DNA from: Tabrizicola sp. TH137
GTDB lineage: Bacteria; Pseudomonadota; Alphaproteobacteria; Rhodobacterales; Rhodobacteraceae
Direction: 5' to 3'
NCBI RefSeq assembly: GCF_002855575.1
Contig: NZ_PKRQ01000001.1
Span: 868,001 to 932,000 of the forward strand
DNA: 64,000 nt
Position numbers and translations under genes: made by a program. Of this stretch, positions 54,843 to 64,000 are shown one piece after another; position 1 is the stretch's first letter; each line of letters begins with the position of its first letter. The notes beneath the pieces were generated by a model, which ran no database searches, was not told the origin of the DNA, and saw nothing but the letters and a program-made list of their open reading frames with translations.

Positions 54843-57800
54843 TCAAGGGATCGTGGTGCGAGACAGCACGTCACTCACGATATCGGGATGCAGCGGCATC
54901 AGAGACGCGGTCCTTGTCCAAAGGATTGCCGTCTCGACACGCCGATCCGGGTAGATCTGCGACAAGGCAACGGCATAGGCCGCCATCTGCCGCAACAGAC
55001 CTTCGGGCGTATCTTCGGGCCGCGCAGGCACATTTCGGTTCGACTTGTAGTCAATGGCAAGAACGCGATGCGGCTCGATGACAAGGCGGTCCACCGTGCC
55101 ACGCAGGGTGCGACCCAAGAACTCCGCACAAAGCTCCACCTCCGTCAGGGCCGGAAGGGCAAACAGGGCCGCATGGCTGGCCAGAACGGCCTCCACTTCG
55201 GGCAGCAGGTCGGCGCGCAACACCGGGTCCGGGATCAGCGCTTCGCCCAACGCCTGCCGGTCTGCCACCGCCGCGCCGGGAAGATGCTCCAGCAAAAGGT
55301 GCAAGGCCGTGCCCCGTGCCTTCGCGCTGTCTTCATCCAGCCCGTCGCCGGGCAAGGCCTTGGCCCCATCAAGGTTCGACGGCGAAAGGGCCTGTTCCGG
55401 GCGTTGCGGCACATCTGCCGGACCAGTCGCCCAACGGGGCAGGATCGGCAGGGCCACGGTGGTTTCAGGGCGCGTCATCGGATCTGGCCAAAGCCCGAAA
55501 CCATGCCGCCAAATGCCGCCTGCAATCGTCTCTGCCCCGGCGGCCTGCATTCCCGCCTCGACCAGTCGATACCAGGAATGTTCAAGCTTTGCTTCGCCCG
55601 CACCGCAGACAATCAGCCATGACCGCGCCCGCGTCAGCGCAACATAAAGCAGGCGCAACCGTTCCTCCGCCTCGCGCTGTCTCCTCCGGCTTCGCGCAGC
55701 GGTCATTGCAGGCGGGCTTTCATCTGTCGGCGTTCGCCAGACGGCCGTTCCCTCGACCTCCACCACCTCGTCGCGGTCCTTGTCCCGTGGGTCGCAGGTA
55801 TCCGGAAGGATCACGATCGGCGCCTCAAGCCCCTTCGCCCCATGCACCGTCATCACCCGGATACGCTGCCCTTCCCCATCGCTCTGCCGCTTCACCTCCA
55901 CCTCATCGGTGGACATCCAGACGAGGAAGCCGGTCAGGCTTGGCACATTCCCTTTTTCATAGGCCAGGGCCTGGGACAGCAGCTCGTCGATCCCGTCTTC
56001 CGCCTCGACGCCCAGCCGTTGCAGCAGCCGCCGCCGACCGTCATGTCGCGTCAGCAGTCTTTCCATCAGATCGTAGGGCCGCAGGAAATCCGCCTGGTCG
56101 CGAAGATCGGTCAGCATCGCATGCGTTTCCGGAAACTCTCCGGCCCTTTCCCGAAGCGCTTCCCAAAGCCAGCCCGTCCTCGGCTGCGCCAGATCGTGCA
56201 GTTCCGCCTCGGTCCAGCCGCAGAGGGGCGACCGCAACACCGCTGCCAGCGAAAGGTCATCTTCCGGCGTGGCCAGGAAAGACAGCAGCGCATGCAAATC
56301 CTTCACCGCCAGTTCCGCCCCAAGTTTCAGACGATCCGCCCCGGCGATGGGCAGACCTCGCGCCTTGCAGGCCCGGATGATCTCCTGAAACAATTCCGAC
56401 CGGCGCTGCACCAGGATCAGGAAATCACCGGCATGGATCGGGCGGGTTTCACCCCTGCTGTCGGTGATGGCAGTGCCGGCGCTGACGAGAGTATCTATCT
56501 CCTCGGCAATCCTGCGTGCCAGGCGTGCGGCATGGTGCTCTTCCGTGATCCGATCCACGGGATTGCGCCAATCGTCTTCTTCCTTCCCGTCTGCCTTTTC
56601 GATCAGCGGCCAGAGATCCACCCGGCCCGGCATCCCGGACCATTGCGCGATATGGCTCGACCGCCCACCCAGCGCCTCGGGGAAACGGTCGCCGAAGATT
56701 TCGTCAACGACCCGCAGGATGGCCGGCGATGACCGGAACGAATGCTCAAGCTCCAGCGACTGGAACGCGCGTCCCACTGCCCGGAACCGTGCCTGAAAGG
56801 TGGAAAGCTTTTCGTCGAAAGCCGCGACATCAGCCCCCTGGAAAGAATAGATCGACTGTTTCTTGTCGCCCACCACGAACAGGGTCCGGTCCACGTCCCG
56901 CGCACCCGACCCGGCCGTGAACTCCGCTGTAAGGGCTTCGATGACCCGCCATTGTTCTGGGCTCGTGTCCTGAGCTTCATCCACCAGAATATGGTCGATA
57001 CCGCCATCCAGCCGGAACAGGACCCAGGCCGCCACACCCGGATCGGTCAACAGCGCCGAAGCCCGCATGATCAGGTCGTCAAAATCCAGCCAGCCGCGTG
57101 CCGCCTTGCGCTTCTCGTAGATCGGCAGAAAACAAGCGGCGAAATCATGCAGGGTCAGCGCCCTGTCCATCGCCTGCAAGGCACAGCGGGCCGGTCTTGC
57201 CGTTTCGATCCGCCCCATCAGATTTTCGAGGCGCGCCAGAAGCGCGGCATCCATGGATTTGCGGGTTTCCTTCGTCGGCAGGCTTCCGATCTTCGCGCTG
57301 AACGGTTCCTTGGCCTTTGCACCAGTCAGAAAGACAGCTTCCAGCGCGGAAATTGCGTCCAGCTCTGGGCAGGAGAAATCAACCTCGCGCAGCTTTTCGG
57401 CGTTCCCTGCATCTGTCGTCGATCCCTTCTCCATCGCGCTGATGACGTCGGGCATCCAGTCGCCCTCATTACCAAGAAACGTATCCGCGATAAGTGTTTC
57501 GGCCGTTTCCCCCTGCTTCAACCCGAACAGTCGGCGGGCCGCGTCGGGCGTAAGCGGCCGTGCAAAGCGAGCACGGTTCCCCACGATCTGGCGCACCAGA
57601 TGACCGAACTCCTCGCCCGTCCAGGCCCTGGCCAAAGCGGCCACCCGGTCGGGCGCGATCGTGTCAGCCATCTCCTCAACGATCTCGTCCTGAATCAGGC
57701 GCGCCGTGCGGTCATCCAGCTCCGTGAACTGTGGTGATACCCCGGCTTCCAGCGGAAAGCGGCGCAGAAGACTGGCGCAGAAGGAATGGATTGTCTGGAT

Positions 57801-58154
57801 GCGCAGCCCGCCCGGCGTCTCGATGGCCCGCGCAAAAAGCCGTCGCGCCTGTTCCAATGTGGCCGAATCCAGACGGCCACCCTCGCCAAGTTCCGAAAGC
57901 GAAGCGCGCAAAGCCGGATCGGGCTTCATCGCCCATTCCCCAAGACGCTTGAACAGTCGGTTCTGCATCTCGGTCGCCGCCGCCTTGGTGTAGGTCAGGC
58001 ACAGGATGTGCTGTGGCTCCACCCCGCCCAGCAACAGCCGCGCCACACGGTCCGTCAGGACGCGGGTCTTGCCCGATCCGGCATTCGCCGAAAGCCAGGT
58101 GGAAAAGGATGGCTGCGCGGCCTGCACCTGGCGCTCTGATGCGGCGTCCCTCAT
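54843..58154 (-). CDS. addA: AddA helicase-nuclease (double-strand break repair)
   Basis: AddA is the UvrD-type helicase subunit of AddAB, which processes DNA ends for recombination. The 1103-residue protein has Walker A SANAGSGKTRVL near residue 23, HILCLTYTKAAATEM, LVDEAQDTSPEQ, VMTVHGAKGLEAPIVILPDT, and the C-terminal nuclease motif VLAIDYKSNRNVP. GGGGAGG lies before the ATG at 58154. It overlaps addB by 4 bases. Confidence 0.96.
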   Translation of the reverse strand: MRDAASERQVQAAQPSFSTWLSANAGSGKTRVLTDRVARLLLGGVEPQHILCLTYTKAAATEMQNRLFKRLGEWAMKPDPALRASLSELGEGGRLDSATLEQARRLFARAIETPGGLRIQTIHSFCASLLRRFPLEAGVSPQFTELDDRTARLIQDEIVEEMADTIAPDRVAALARAWTGEEFGHLVRQIVGNRARFARPLTPDAARRLFGLKQGETAETLIADTFLGNEGDWMPDVISAMEKGSTTDAGNAEKLREVDFSCPELDAISALEAVFLTGAKAKEPFSAKIGSLPTKETRKSMDAALLARLENLMGRIETARPARCALQAMDRALTLHDFAACFLPIYEKRKAARGWLDFDDLIMRASALLTDPGVAAWVLFRLDGGIDHILVDEAQDTSPEQWRVIEALTAEFTAGSGARDVDRTLFVVGDKKQSIYSFQGADVAAFDEKLSTFQARFRAVGRAFQSLELEHSFRSSPAILRVVDEIFGDRFPEALGGRSSHIAQWSGMPGRVDLWPLIEKADGKEEDDWRNPVDRITEEHHAARLARRIAEEIDTLVSAGTAITDSRGETRPIHAGDFLILVQRRSELFQEIIRACKARGLPIAGADRLKLGAELAVKDLHALLSFLATPEDDLSLAAVLRSPLCGWTEAELHDLAQPRTGWLWEALRERAGEFPETHAMLTDLRDQADFLRPYDLMERLLTRHDGRRRLLQRLGVEAEDGIDELLSQALAYEKGNVPSLTGFLVWMSTDEVEVKRQSDGEGQRIRVMTVHGAKGLEAPIVILPDTCDPRDKDRDEVVEVEGTAVWRTPTDESPPAMTAARSRRRQREAEERLRLLYVALTRARSWLIVCGAGEAKLEHSWYRLVEAGMQAAGAETIAGGIWRHGFGLWPDPMTRPETTVALPILPRWATGPADVPQRPEQALSPSNLDGAKALPGDGLDEDSAKARGTALHLLLEHLPGAAVADRQALGEALIPDPVLRADLLPEVEAVLASHAALFALPALTEVELCAEFLGRTLRGTVDRLVIEPHRVLAIDYKSNRNVPARPEDTPEGLLRQMAAYAVALSQIYPDRRVETAILWTRTASLMPLHPDIVSDVLSRTTIP

Positions 58155-61123
58155 CTGCGCCTCCCCACGACATCCCCGGTCGGCGGATCGGTCGTATCCC
58201 ATTCGCCGAACCGCGACAGGTGGTCGTAATCGCCTTCAAACCGCTCCTTCTGTACGGCCCGCCTGGCCGTGTAGCCGTTGGATTGGTCCGCATAATGCGC
58301 AACAAGGGCCCGAAGCCCGTCCCAGACCTCGGCGGTGATCTCGGGCGTGATCTCGGTCGCTTCCACCTTGGGGTTGCTGCCCAGGCCGACATAGGTGATC
58401 TGGGCCACTTCCGATGCCTCCAGGCCCGGAAAACCGTCGCGCTCCGCCATCGCGGCCGCCAGAAGAAGCTGTTTGTCAAAGGCCTTCTGCATGGCCTGCG
58501 TTGGCGGCGAGCCGGTCTTGTAGTCAAGGATATGCAGCCGCCCGTCGGGCAGTCGGTCGATCCGGTCAGGCGTTCCGATCAGTCGAAAATCATGCGGCGC
58601 AACCGTCACGCTGCCCGCGCGCTCCAGAATGACAGGCGTGCCACCGCCTCGCCCATCGACGGCAAGGAAGAAATCCGCCGCTCTTGCAAGCCGCGCCAAC
58701 CACAAGGCCCGCGCCGCAGGCCAGGGAACCATTTCCTCAAGCGTGGCGCCCGCCGTCTCCATCAGTCGCGCCTTGGCGGCTGGCAACATCTCGTTCTCGG
58801 GCCTGTCGCGCACGAAACGCTCCAGGATCTTGTGCAGGATCTGTCCCCGCAGGGCCGCATCCGGCGCATGGCGCAAAGGATCAAGCCGCTTCAGGTTCAG
58901 TACATATCGGCAATAGATCGCATAGGGATCGCGGATCAGCAGACTGATCCGCGTCAGCGACAGTTCCTTGGGCCGTTCTGCCACCGGCGGGCGCGGCGAA
59001 GGCCGCCTTGCGGCCCGCAACCTCGGATCGGCCCGCTGTGCCTCTGTCGGTTCCTCCAGCGCAGAGGCCAGAGCCAGCCACTCCGCCCCGCGCCGACGCA
59101 TGGCCAGCAGCGCCTCGGGGCCGCGTTTTTCCGGCAGGCCCTCCATCAGATTGGTCAGCCGGTTCAACCAGCGCGACGGCACGGTTTCCGCTTCCGCATC
59201 CCGGGCGGCCCGGCTCAGAACCACCTGCGGAGCAGCGATGGCGATCTGGTAGTCGTGGGCCGACAATCCGATCTGCCGTTCCGGCAGCAAAAGCCCCGCC
59301 TCCTTGCGCATCCGCCGGTTAAGCCAGGGGTCAGGCTCCGGCAGGCGCGGCCATGATCCATCGTTCAGTCCCGCCAGGATCACAATCTCTGCGGCCTGCT
59401 CTCGCGCCTCGCGCGGCCCAAGGATCAGGATGCCCGGATGCGCCAGCACAGTCTCGCGCACCTCGCCCCGGGCGATCACGGCTTCGAACAGGTCGCGATA
59501 GGCCTCTGGCGTCACCTCGCCGCCCGCATCCGCGTCGCGTTGCAGGCTTTCCATCAAGGCGCGGGCTTCCACCCCGGCCTCCTTCTCCCAAAGCCCCCCA
59601 CTCCCTGCCTCTGCCGTTCCGCGGGCAATCCTTTCCGTCAGATCAAGATGCCGCTCTATCAAGGCAGCAAGCGGGCCCTCTTCCACCGCCGAAGCCGTCT
59701 CGATCCAGGATGCCAACTCATCGGCCCAAAGGACCAGGCCCGTCTCCTCGCGTTTCTCTGCCCTCGCTCGGGCCCAAAGGCGCAAGTCATGCCCGGTCGG
59801 AAATGCCGGGCCATCCCGGCGCAACCGCAACTCCAGCCGCCGGGTATGGAGCAGATGCTGCCCACGATCCCCGCCCGAAAAGACGAGGGGATGCTTCAGC
59901 AGCGTCAGCAGGGCATCGGAGGCAAGCTTGGCCCCCATCAGCCCGGCGACATGCCGCAGCAAACGTCCCGGCGCCGAAAGCGCCAGCGGCCTACCGGCAG
60001 AATCGTCCGGCAGAATCCCCCAACGATCAAGCGCCGCCGCAACGCGCCGGGTCAGCATACGGTCCGGCGTGATCAGCGCCGCGGAAACACCTCGCTCCGC
60101 CGCGTCCCTGAGGATCAGCGAAATGCTTACAGCCTCTCTTCGCGGCGTCTCCGCCTCCAGCAGCGTCACTGTCTTCGTTGCCTCGACGAGGTCAGTCAAA
60201 GCCCGTCCCTCGCGCAACCATTGGTCTGTCACGGGCGCAGGCCGCAGCGAGAGCGAAATCAGGCGGTTCCTCTCCACACTGGGAGGCTCCACATCGACCC
60301 AGGGCTGTATCGCCTCGGCGGAAATGGACATCCGCTCCATCATGCGGCGCATCCGGAACTGCGGGTGATCCTCTCCCGTCATGGCATCGTCAAGAAAGTC
60401 CCAGGTTTCCTTGGGCATATGCGGATCAAACCCGGGCAGCACGATGGCTCCCTGCGGCAGCTTGGCCACGGCTTCCATCAACGCCGCCGTCGTCCCGCGC
60501 GACCCGGTGGAACCGGCCACGATCACGGGGTCTTGCGGCGGATCGGCCGCCCAGCGCGCCGTCAACCCGTCAACGGCAAGCCGCTGTCGCGTCTCTGCAT
60601 CCGGTGCCTCTGCCCCGCTGACGAAGGGTGTCACGATCCTGAGGAATTCCCGCGTGCGGGCCCAATGGGCGGAATGGTCGGAAACATCCAATGCCGCGAT
60701 CCGTTCCGGCGCAACGCCCTCGCCCTGCATCTCGTCCATCAGGCCCGCGAGACTGTCCGCTAGATCGAACAATGCCGCACGCGGTGCCAGATCGGGCTGT
60801 CGATCCAGCAGCCCGGAAATGAGCTGGGTCAACTCCAGCCGCCGCCTCAAGGGCGAGACCGCCGCCGCGACCCCTGGCAGGGGCTGACCTTCGGCAATGT
60901 CGGTCAGCAGGCGCAGGCGCGGAAGGAATCCGGCCCCACCCTCCAGAAAGGCTTCGACCACGCGCCTCCGCATCCGCGTCGTGTTCACATAGACCGTAAC
61001 CCGCGCCATCGCCTCCGGTGGTTGCTCCGTCAACCGCAAGCGCAGACCGGAAACCAGACCGCGGGCGAAATCCGCTCCGGGTGGAAGATGAAAAAGGCGC
61101 GGCGCAGGATCGCGGAACATCAT
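58151..61123 (-). CDS. addB: AddB subunit of the AddAB helicase-nuclease
   Basis: The 990-residue protein matches alphaproteobacterial AddB: N-terminal MFRDPAPRLFHLPPGADFAR, REAREQAAEIVILAGLNDGS near residue 600, and a C-terminal nuclease motif with GRLHILDYKTGSPPTQAM. It starts at one of two adjacent ATGs (61123 or 61120); the first overlaps the murU-like stop. Together with addA this replaces RecBCD. Confidence 0.95.
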   Translation of the reverse strand: MMFRDPAPRLFHLPPGADFARGLVSGLRLRLTEQPPEAMARVTVYVNTTRMRRRVVEAFLEGGAGFLPRLRLLTDIAEGQPLPGVAAAVSPLRRRLELTQLISGLLDRQPDLAPRAALFDLADSLAGLMDEMQGEGVAPERIAALDVSDHSAHWARTREFLRIVTPFVSGAEAPDAETRQRLAVDGLTARWAADPPQDPVIVAGSTGSRGTTAALMEAVAKLPQGAIVLPGFDPHMPKETWDFLDDAMTGEDHPQFRMRRMMERMSISAEAIQPWVDVEPPSVERNRLISLSLRPAPVTDQWLREGRALTDLVEATKTVTLLEAETPRREAVSISLILRDAAERGVSAALITPDRMLTRRVAAALDRWGILPDDSAGRPLALSAPGRLLRHVAGLMGAKLASDALLTLLKHPLVFSGGDRGQHLLHTRRLELRLRRDGPAFPTGHDLRLWARARAEKREETGLVLWADELASWIETASAVEEGPLAALIERHLDLTERIARGTAEAGSGGLWEKEAGVEARALMESLQRDADAGGEVTPEAYRDLFEAVIARGEVRETVLAHPGILILGPREAREQAAEIVILAGLNDGSWPRLPEPDPWLNRRMRKEAGLLLPERQIGLSAHDYQIAIAAPQVVLSRAARDAEAETVPSRWLNRLTNLMEGLPEKRGPEALLAMRRRGAEWLALASALEEPTEAQRADPRLRAARRPSPRPPVAERPKELSLTRISLLIRDPYAIYCRYVLNLKRLDPLRHAPDAALRGQILHKILERFVRDRPENEMLPAAKARLMETAGATLEEMVPWPAARALWLARLARAADFFLAVDGRGGGTPVILERAGSVTVAPHDFRLIGTPDRIDRLPDGRLHILDYKTGSPPTQAMQKAFDKQLLLAAAMAERDGFPGLEASEVAQITYVGLGSNPKVEATEITPEITAEVWDGLRALVAHYADQSNGYTARRAVQKERFEGDYDHLSRFGEWDTTDPPTGDVVGRRR

Positions 61124-61818
61124 GTCGCGGACCTCAGCATCTCTTCGGCCAGCGCGATCCCCTCGGGTCGGCCCACATCGCACCATCCCCCCTGATGGAT
61201 GACGCCATACAGCCGCCCTTCCGCGATCATGCGATCCCAAAGAAGATTGAGAGAGAACGCCTCGTCCGCAATCCCGGCCAGCCCCTCGGTCTTCACGATC
61301 TGCGCACCCAGATAGACAGACCCCGACCGACCCTTCGCCCGTTCAAGGCGACCTTCGTCATCCATCACGAAGTCGCCGGTTCCCCCATGCCCCAGGGTCT
61401 CGGCAACCGGCAACAGCAGAAGCAGGCCATCCATTCGCCTGTCGTCCCAGGCCTCAAGCAATTGAACAAGCGGATTGCGACCCGTCCACACCGCATCGGT
61501 GTTCAGTGTCAGGACCGGACTCCCGCCAAGAAGAGGCAGCGCCCGCTTCAGGCCCCCGCCGGTCTCAAGGATCACCGGCGCCTCACGTGATACGGCGATG
61601 CCGCGCGGGGCCAGATGGGCCTCGATCTGGTCAGGCAGATAGTGGCTGTTCGCCACGATCCGCCCGATCCCCGCCGCATCGGCCAGCGCAATCGCATGAT
61701 CAATCAAGGCCCGGCCCGCCACCTCGATCAGGGGTTTCGGCCGCGTTGCCGTCAGGCTGCCCATGCGCGTGCCAACTCCGGCCGCAAAAAGCATCAACGG
61801 TGGGGGTGACGGCCGCAT
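61120..61818 (-). CDS. murU: Nucleotidyltransferase, MurU-like (MurNAc-1-phosphate uridylyltransferase)
   Basis: The 232-residue protein has the nucleotidyltransferase motif LMLFAAGVGTRMGSLTATRP followed by KPLIEVAGRALI, LETGGGLKRALPLLGG, and LTLNTDAVW. The usual LAAGxGxRM reads FAAGVGTRM. In Pseudomonas putida MurU with AmgK recycles peptidoglycan MurNAc to UDP-MurNAc, bypassing fosfomycin-sensitive MurA. Here it overlaps the adjacent kinase by 25 bases, which supports that role. Confidence 0.88.
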   Translation of the reverse strand: MRPSPPPLMLFAAGVGTRMGSLTATRPKPLIEVAGRALIDHAIALADAAGIGRIVANSHYLPDQIEAHLAPRGIAVSREAPVILETGGGLKRALPLLGGSPVLTLNTDAVWTGRNPLVQLLEAWDDRRMDGLLLLLPVAETLGHGGTGDFVMDDEGRLERAKGRSGSVYLGAQIVKTEGLAGIADEAFSLNLLWDRMIAEGRLYGVIHQGGWCDVGRPEGIALAEEMLRSAT

Positions 61819-62810
61819 TCTGCACTGATCCTTTCCAGGACATCCGGGGTGGGTTCGGGCAGCACGTCCCGGCAGATAACTTTAAGTCGCGCAAGCGCGG
61901 GATGCGAAAGGTTGCGCCACAACTGCGCCCAGACGCGCGGTATCAGCCCAACGTAGCCAGCCTTCCCCCCCTTCAGGCAAAGCCGCGCAAAGACACCCAG
62001 AATCCGCAACGCCCTCTGTGCCCCCAGCACGGCATAGCTTGCGCCAAAGGCATCCGGATCGGCACCTGTCGCCGCACAGAACCGCGCGATCATCGTCGCC
62101 TCGGTCGCCGCTGTTACATCCCGCCGCACATCCTGCAACAGCGACACCAGATCATACCCCGGCTGCCCCATCTGGGCGAGTTGGAAGTCCAGAAGCCCCA
62201 CCCGCGCCAGCGCCGCGCGATCCGGCAACCACAGCAGGTTCTCGGCATGATAGTCGCGCAGGATCATCACCCGCGGGCCATCCGCATGATCCCGGATCAG
62301 CCCCTCAAGAATCGTCACGAACACGGCCGGATCCACCGCCTCTCCCGTCGCCGCGAACCGATACCATGTCAGCGCGAAAGAGGCCGCTTCCGCCCAGTCC
62401 CGCGCAGAAAGGTCTTGCAGGCCATAGTCTGCGGGCATCGCCTGCAAATGCAGAAGAACATCCGTCGCCGCCGCATAAAGCGGCTGCTCCAAAGCGGGAT
62501 CATCGGCAATCAGCCGCGAGAACAGCCCATCCCCCAGGTCTTCCAGCAGCAAGAAACCCTTCCCGTGATCCGCAGCAAGGATGACCGGGGCCGACAGTCC
62601 CAGATCGCCCAGATGCCGCGCAATCCGCGCAAAGGCCATCGTGTCATCCGATATGCCGGGCGGCGCATCCATCAGAACGGCGGTCTGGAGTCCCCGCTCC
62701 AGCCGGTCATAGCGCCGCTCCGACGCATCCCCCGCCAGCGGACGCCGCGCTGCCTGCCCCCATCCGGCCTCTGCCAGAAAGGCATCGCGAAGAATCTCGC
62801 GCCCGCTCAT
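61794..62810 (-). CDS. amgK: Aminoglycoside-phosphotransferase-family kinase, AmgK-like (MurNAc/GlcNAc anomeric kinase)
   Basis: The 338-residue protein has the APH fold: LAGDASERRYDRLERG near residue 25, LEDLGDGLFSRLI, the Brenner-like loop VMILRDYHAENLLWLPD with catalytic Asp, and VGLLDFQLAQMG. AmgK phosphorylates MurNAc and GlcNAc at C1. It lies between tsaE and murU in the order known for this recycling pair, with 4- and 25-base overlaps. Confidence 0.88.
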   Translation of the reverse strand: MSGREILRDAFLAEAGWGQAARRPLAGDASERRYDRLERGLQTAVLMDAPPGISDDTMAFARIARHLGDLGLSAPVILAADHGKGFLLLEDLGDGLFSRLIADDPALEQPLYAAATDVLLHLQAMPADYGLQDLSARDWAEAASFALTWYRFAATGEAVDPAVFVTILEGLIRDHADGPRVMILRDYHAENLLWLPDRAALARVGLLDFQLAQMGQPGYDLVSLLQDVRRDVTAATEATMIARFCAATGADPDAFGASYAVLGAQRALRILGVFARLCLKGGKAGYVGLIPRVWAQLWRNLSHPALARLKVICRDVLPEPTPDVLERISAECGRHPHR

Positions 62811-63283
62811 GGTCTTGGCCCTGCCAGACGTTCCAGAAACCCCGGTCTTCCACCATCCATTTGTGCAAGACGGCCCTCACCTTGCGATGAAAGCCTCAAC
62901 CGCAGCGCATTCGCCGGCAGATGGGGGCCAAGACGATCGGGCCACTCGATCAGACAGATGGCCTTGCCGAAGGCATCTTCCAGACCCAGCTCCAGCACAT
63001 CATCCGGATGGCCAAGACGATACAGATCGGCATGCCAGATCTCCACATCGCCGGCATCATAGGTCTGTACGAGGGTGAAGGTCGGCGATGGCACATCCTC
63101 CATCCGCCCCAAACGCGCACGGATCAAGGCACGGGCCAGATGCGATTTTCCGGCACCGATCGGCCCTTCCAGAAGAACGGTGTCGCCCGGCTCCAGCAAG
63201 GATGCAATCCGCTCTCCCAAGTTGGCCGTCGCGGCCTCGTCCGGAAGGAAGAGAGAGGTTTCGGAAAGGCGCGGGATGGTCAT
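62807..63283 (-). CDS. tsaE: tRNA threonylcarbamoyladenosine biosynthesis ATPase TsaE
   Basis: TsaE is the ATPase of the t6A synthesis complex. The 158-residue protein has the P-loop LLEGPIGAGKSHLARALIRA (Walker A near 40-47), SPTFTLVQTY, and IWHADLYRLGHPDDVLELGL. ATG 63283 is used; the longer upstream frame is not TsaE-like. It starts the tsaE-amgK-murU-addB-addA run. Confidence 0.95.
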   Translation of the reverse strand: MTIPRLSETSLFLPDEAATANLGERIASLLEPGDTVLLEGPIGAGKSHLARALIRARLGRMEDVPSPTFTLVQTYDAGDVEIWHADLYRLGHPDDVLELGLEDAFGKAICLIEWPDRLGPHLPANALRLRLSSQGEGRLAQMDGGRPGFLERLAGPRP

Positions 63284-63323
63284 TCCATCAGTTTTACCGC
63301 CCCCTCCGGCCACCGCAAGCGCA

Positions 63324-64000
63324 TCAGGCGCTCTCGGCCGAAATAGCGCGTGGCGGGCCTTCCACGGCAACGGGGCGGAAAGCCACCAGTATCGCCCCCT
63401 CCGTCAAAGGCTCGCATCTGCAACGAACCAGCCGACCATCGGTCAGGCGCACCTCGCCCTGTTGTGACCGCCGTTCTTCCGGATGGCCGACGATTGCCTC
63501 AAGGTCGGCCCAAAGCGGTGTCGGCGCGGATCTTGCGCGCCATTGTCCAGCGGCTTGCGCAATATCCGCGTTCGACATGTCGGGGCCGGGATCATGTCCC
63601 CAAAGCACGGAATAGGCTTGATTTGTCATCACAAGCTGGCCAGATGCAGCAAAGACTGCAACGCCCTCTTCCATCCGGTCGATCACGCTCTGGCACAGCG
63701 CAAGACTGGCGCGATACCGCCGACCGCGAATGATCTCGGTCGAGATATCCTCGATCATCAGGGCAAGACTGCCTCCCTTGTGATGCCGACCCGTAACTCG
63801 GTAGGTCTGCCCGCCCGGCAGGGCCCAGACATCATCGAACACCCCCGTGGCAGAGGCGTGTTCTGGACTGATGAGGTTCGCCCTCCAATCCTTCCAGTTC
63901 CGGGGTTCCGGCACCATGCTGCGATCCCGCATCGCATCCAGCATCGCGCTCAAGGATGGTCGCCGCGACAGAAAGGCAGGGGAAAGCATGGTCAATTCCG
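63324..64000 (-). CDS. PAS-domain sensor protein (5' end outside window)
   Basis: The frame stays open to the right edge, so only the C-terminal ~225 residues are visible. They include two PAS-like units: one around GVFDDVWALPGGQTYRVTGR, and a clear one at YRASLALCQSVIDRMEEGVA, VFAASGQLVMTNQAYSVLWG. A heptad-rich linker connects them. No histidine kinase or GGDEF core is present before the stop, so any catalytic domain would be upstream or absent. It lies 40 bases upstream of tsaE. Confidence 0.78.
   Translation of the reverse strand, partial: ELTMLSPAFLSRRPSLSAMLDAMRDRSMVPEPRNWKDWRANLISPEHASATGVFDDVWALPGGQTYRVTGRHHKGGSLALMIEDISTEIIRGRRYRASLALCQSVIDRMEEGVAVFAASGQLVMTNQAYSVLWGHDPGPDMSNADIAQAAGQWRARSAPTPLWADLEAIVGHPEERRSQQGEVRLTDGRLVRCRCEPLTEGAILVAFRPVAVEGPPRAISAESA

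Overview
This window is high-GC chromosomal DNA from an alphaproteobacterium, most likely the order Rhodobacterales (Rhodobacter/Tabrizicola/Gemmobacter-like). The evidence is the gene order rnhB-ccrM, hemW-DUF454-parB-parA-rsmG-mnmG-mnmE-rho-hemJ and maf-aroE-coaE-dnaQ-secB-fxsA-tim44-mltA-smr, a CcrM-type GANTC methyltransferase, an HslV with the alphaproteobacterial N-terminal extension, AddAB rather than RecBCD, and a 'cttggccagaaatactcc' intergenic repeat that I associate with this order. Coding density is very high and many neighbours overlap by 1-8 bases. I saw no rRNA, tRNA, CRISPR array, transposase or prophage gene.

Layout. 1-1.6 kb: the end of a secreted RTX-repeat protein with a C-terminal Hint domain. 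1.7-12.9 kb: a divergent polyol (sugar-alcohol) uptake and catabolism island. One arm encodes an ABC ATPase, a glycerol-1-phosphate-dehydrogenase-like enzyme, a SIS isomerase, an SDR and a HAD hydrolase. The other encodes a binding protein, two permeases, a SorC regulator, a xylulokinase-like FGGY kinase and an endonuclease/phosphatase. Both arms start from one 127-bp region. 13-15.4 kb: carboxy(nor)spermidine decarboxylase and dehydrogenase (polyamine synthesis), preceded by a repeat-filled intergenic stretch. 15.6-18.4 kb: small secreted or membrane proteins, including an unusual membrane-anchored winged-helix protein. 18.5-20.4 kb: rnhB and ccrM with a cluster of GANTC sites. 20.4-23.3 kb: an operator-like inverted repeat, a secreted protein made of three repeats, a TetR regulator and alkane monooxygenase alkB. 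23.3-29.2 kb: mutY, dciA, a DsbA-like protein, a CoA-transferase, lpxK, a divergent KdtA-like transferase and a DUF4170 protein. 29.8-34 kb: a DEAD-box RNA helicase with a long basic tail, then grpE and hrcA. 34-37.3 kb: rph-rdgB-ridA-like-hemW-DUF454.

37-45 kb is the chromosome maintenance centre. It holds parB, parA, rsmG, mnmG, mnmE, rho and hemJ on the minus strand, two near-perfect parS palindromes inside the starts of rsmG and mnmG, and an AT-rich region with DnaA-box-like words at 44.65-45.05 kb, which I propose is the replication origin. 45-51.3 kb: maf-aroE-coaE-dnaQ, secB, fxsA, a Tim44-like gene, mltA and an Smr-domain gene. 51.3-63.3 kb (minus strand): a lipoprotein hydrolase, hslU, hslV, trxA, and the tightly overlapped tsaE-amgK-murU-addB-addA run. 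The right edge cuts a PAS-domain sensor.

The most interesting points are the oriC/parS/CcrM combination, the polyol island with an unresolved pathway, the three-repeat secreted protein behind an operator-like palindrome, a 33-bp sequence shared by an intergenic region and the dciA coding sequence, and the ToxR-like membrane winged-helix protein.
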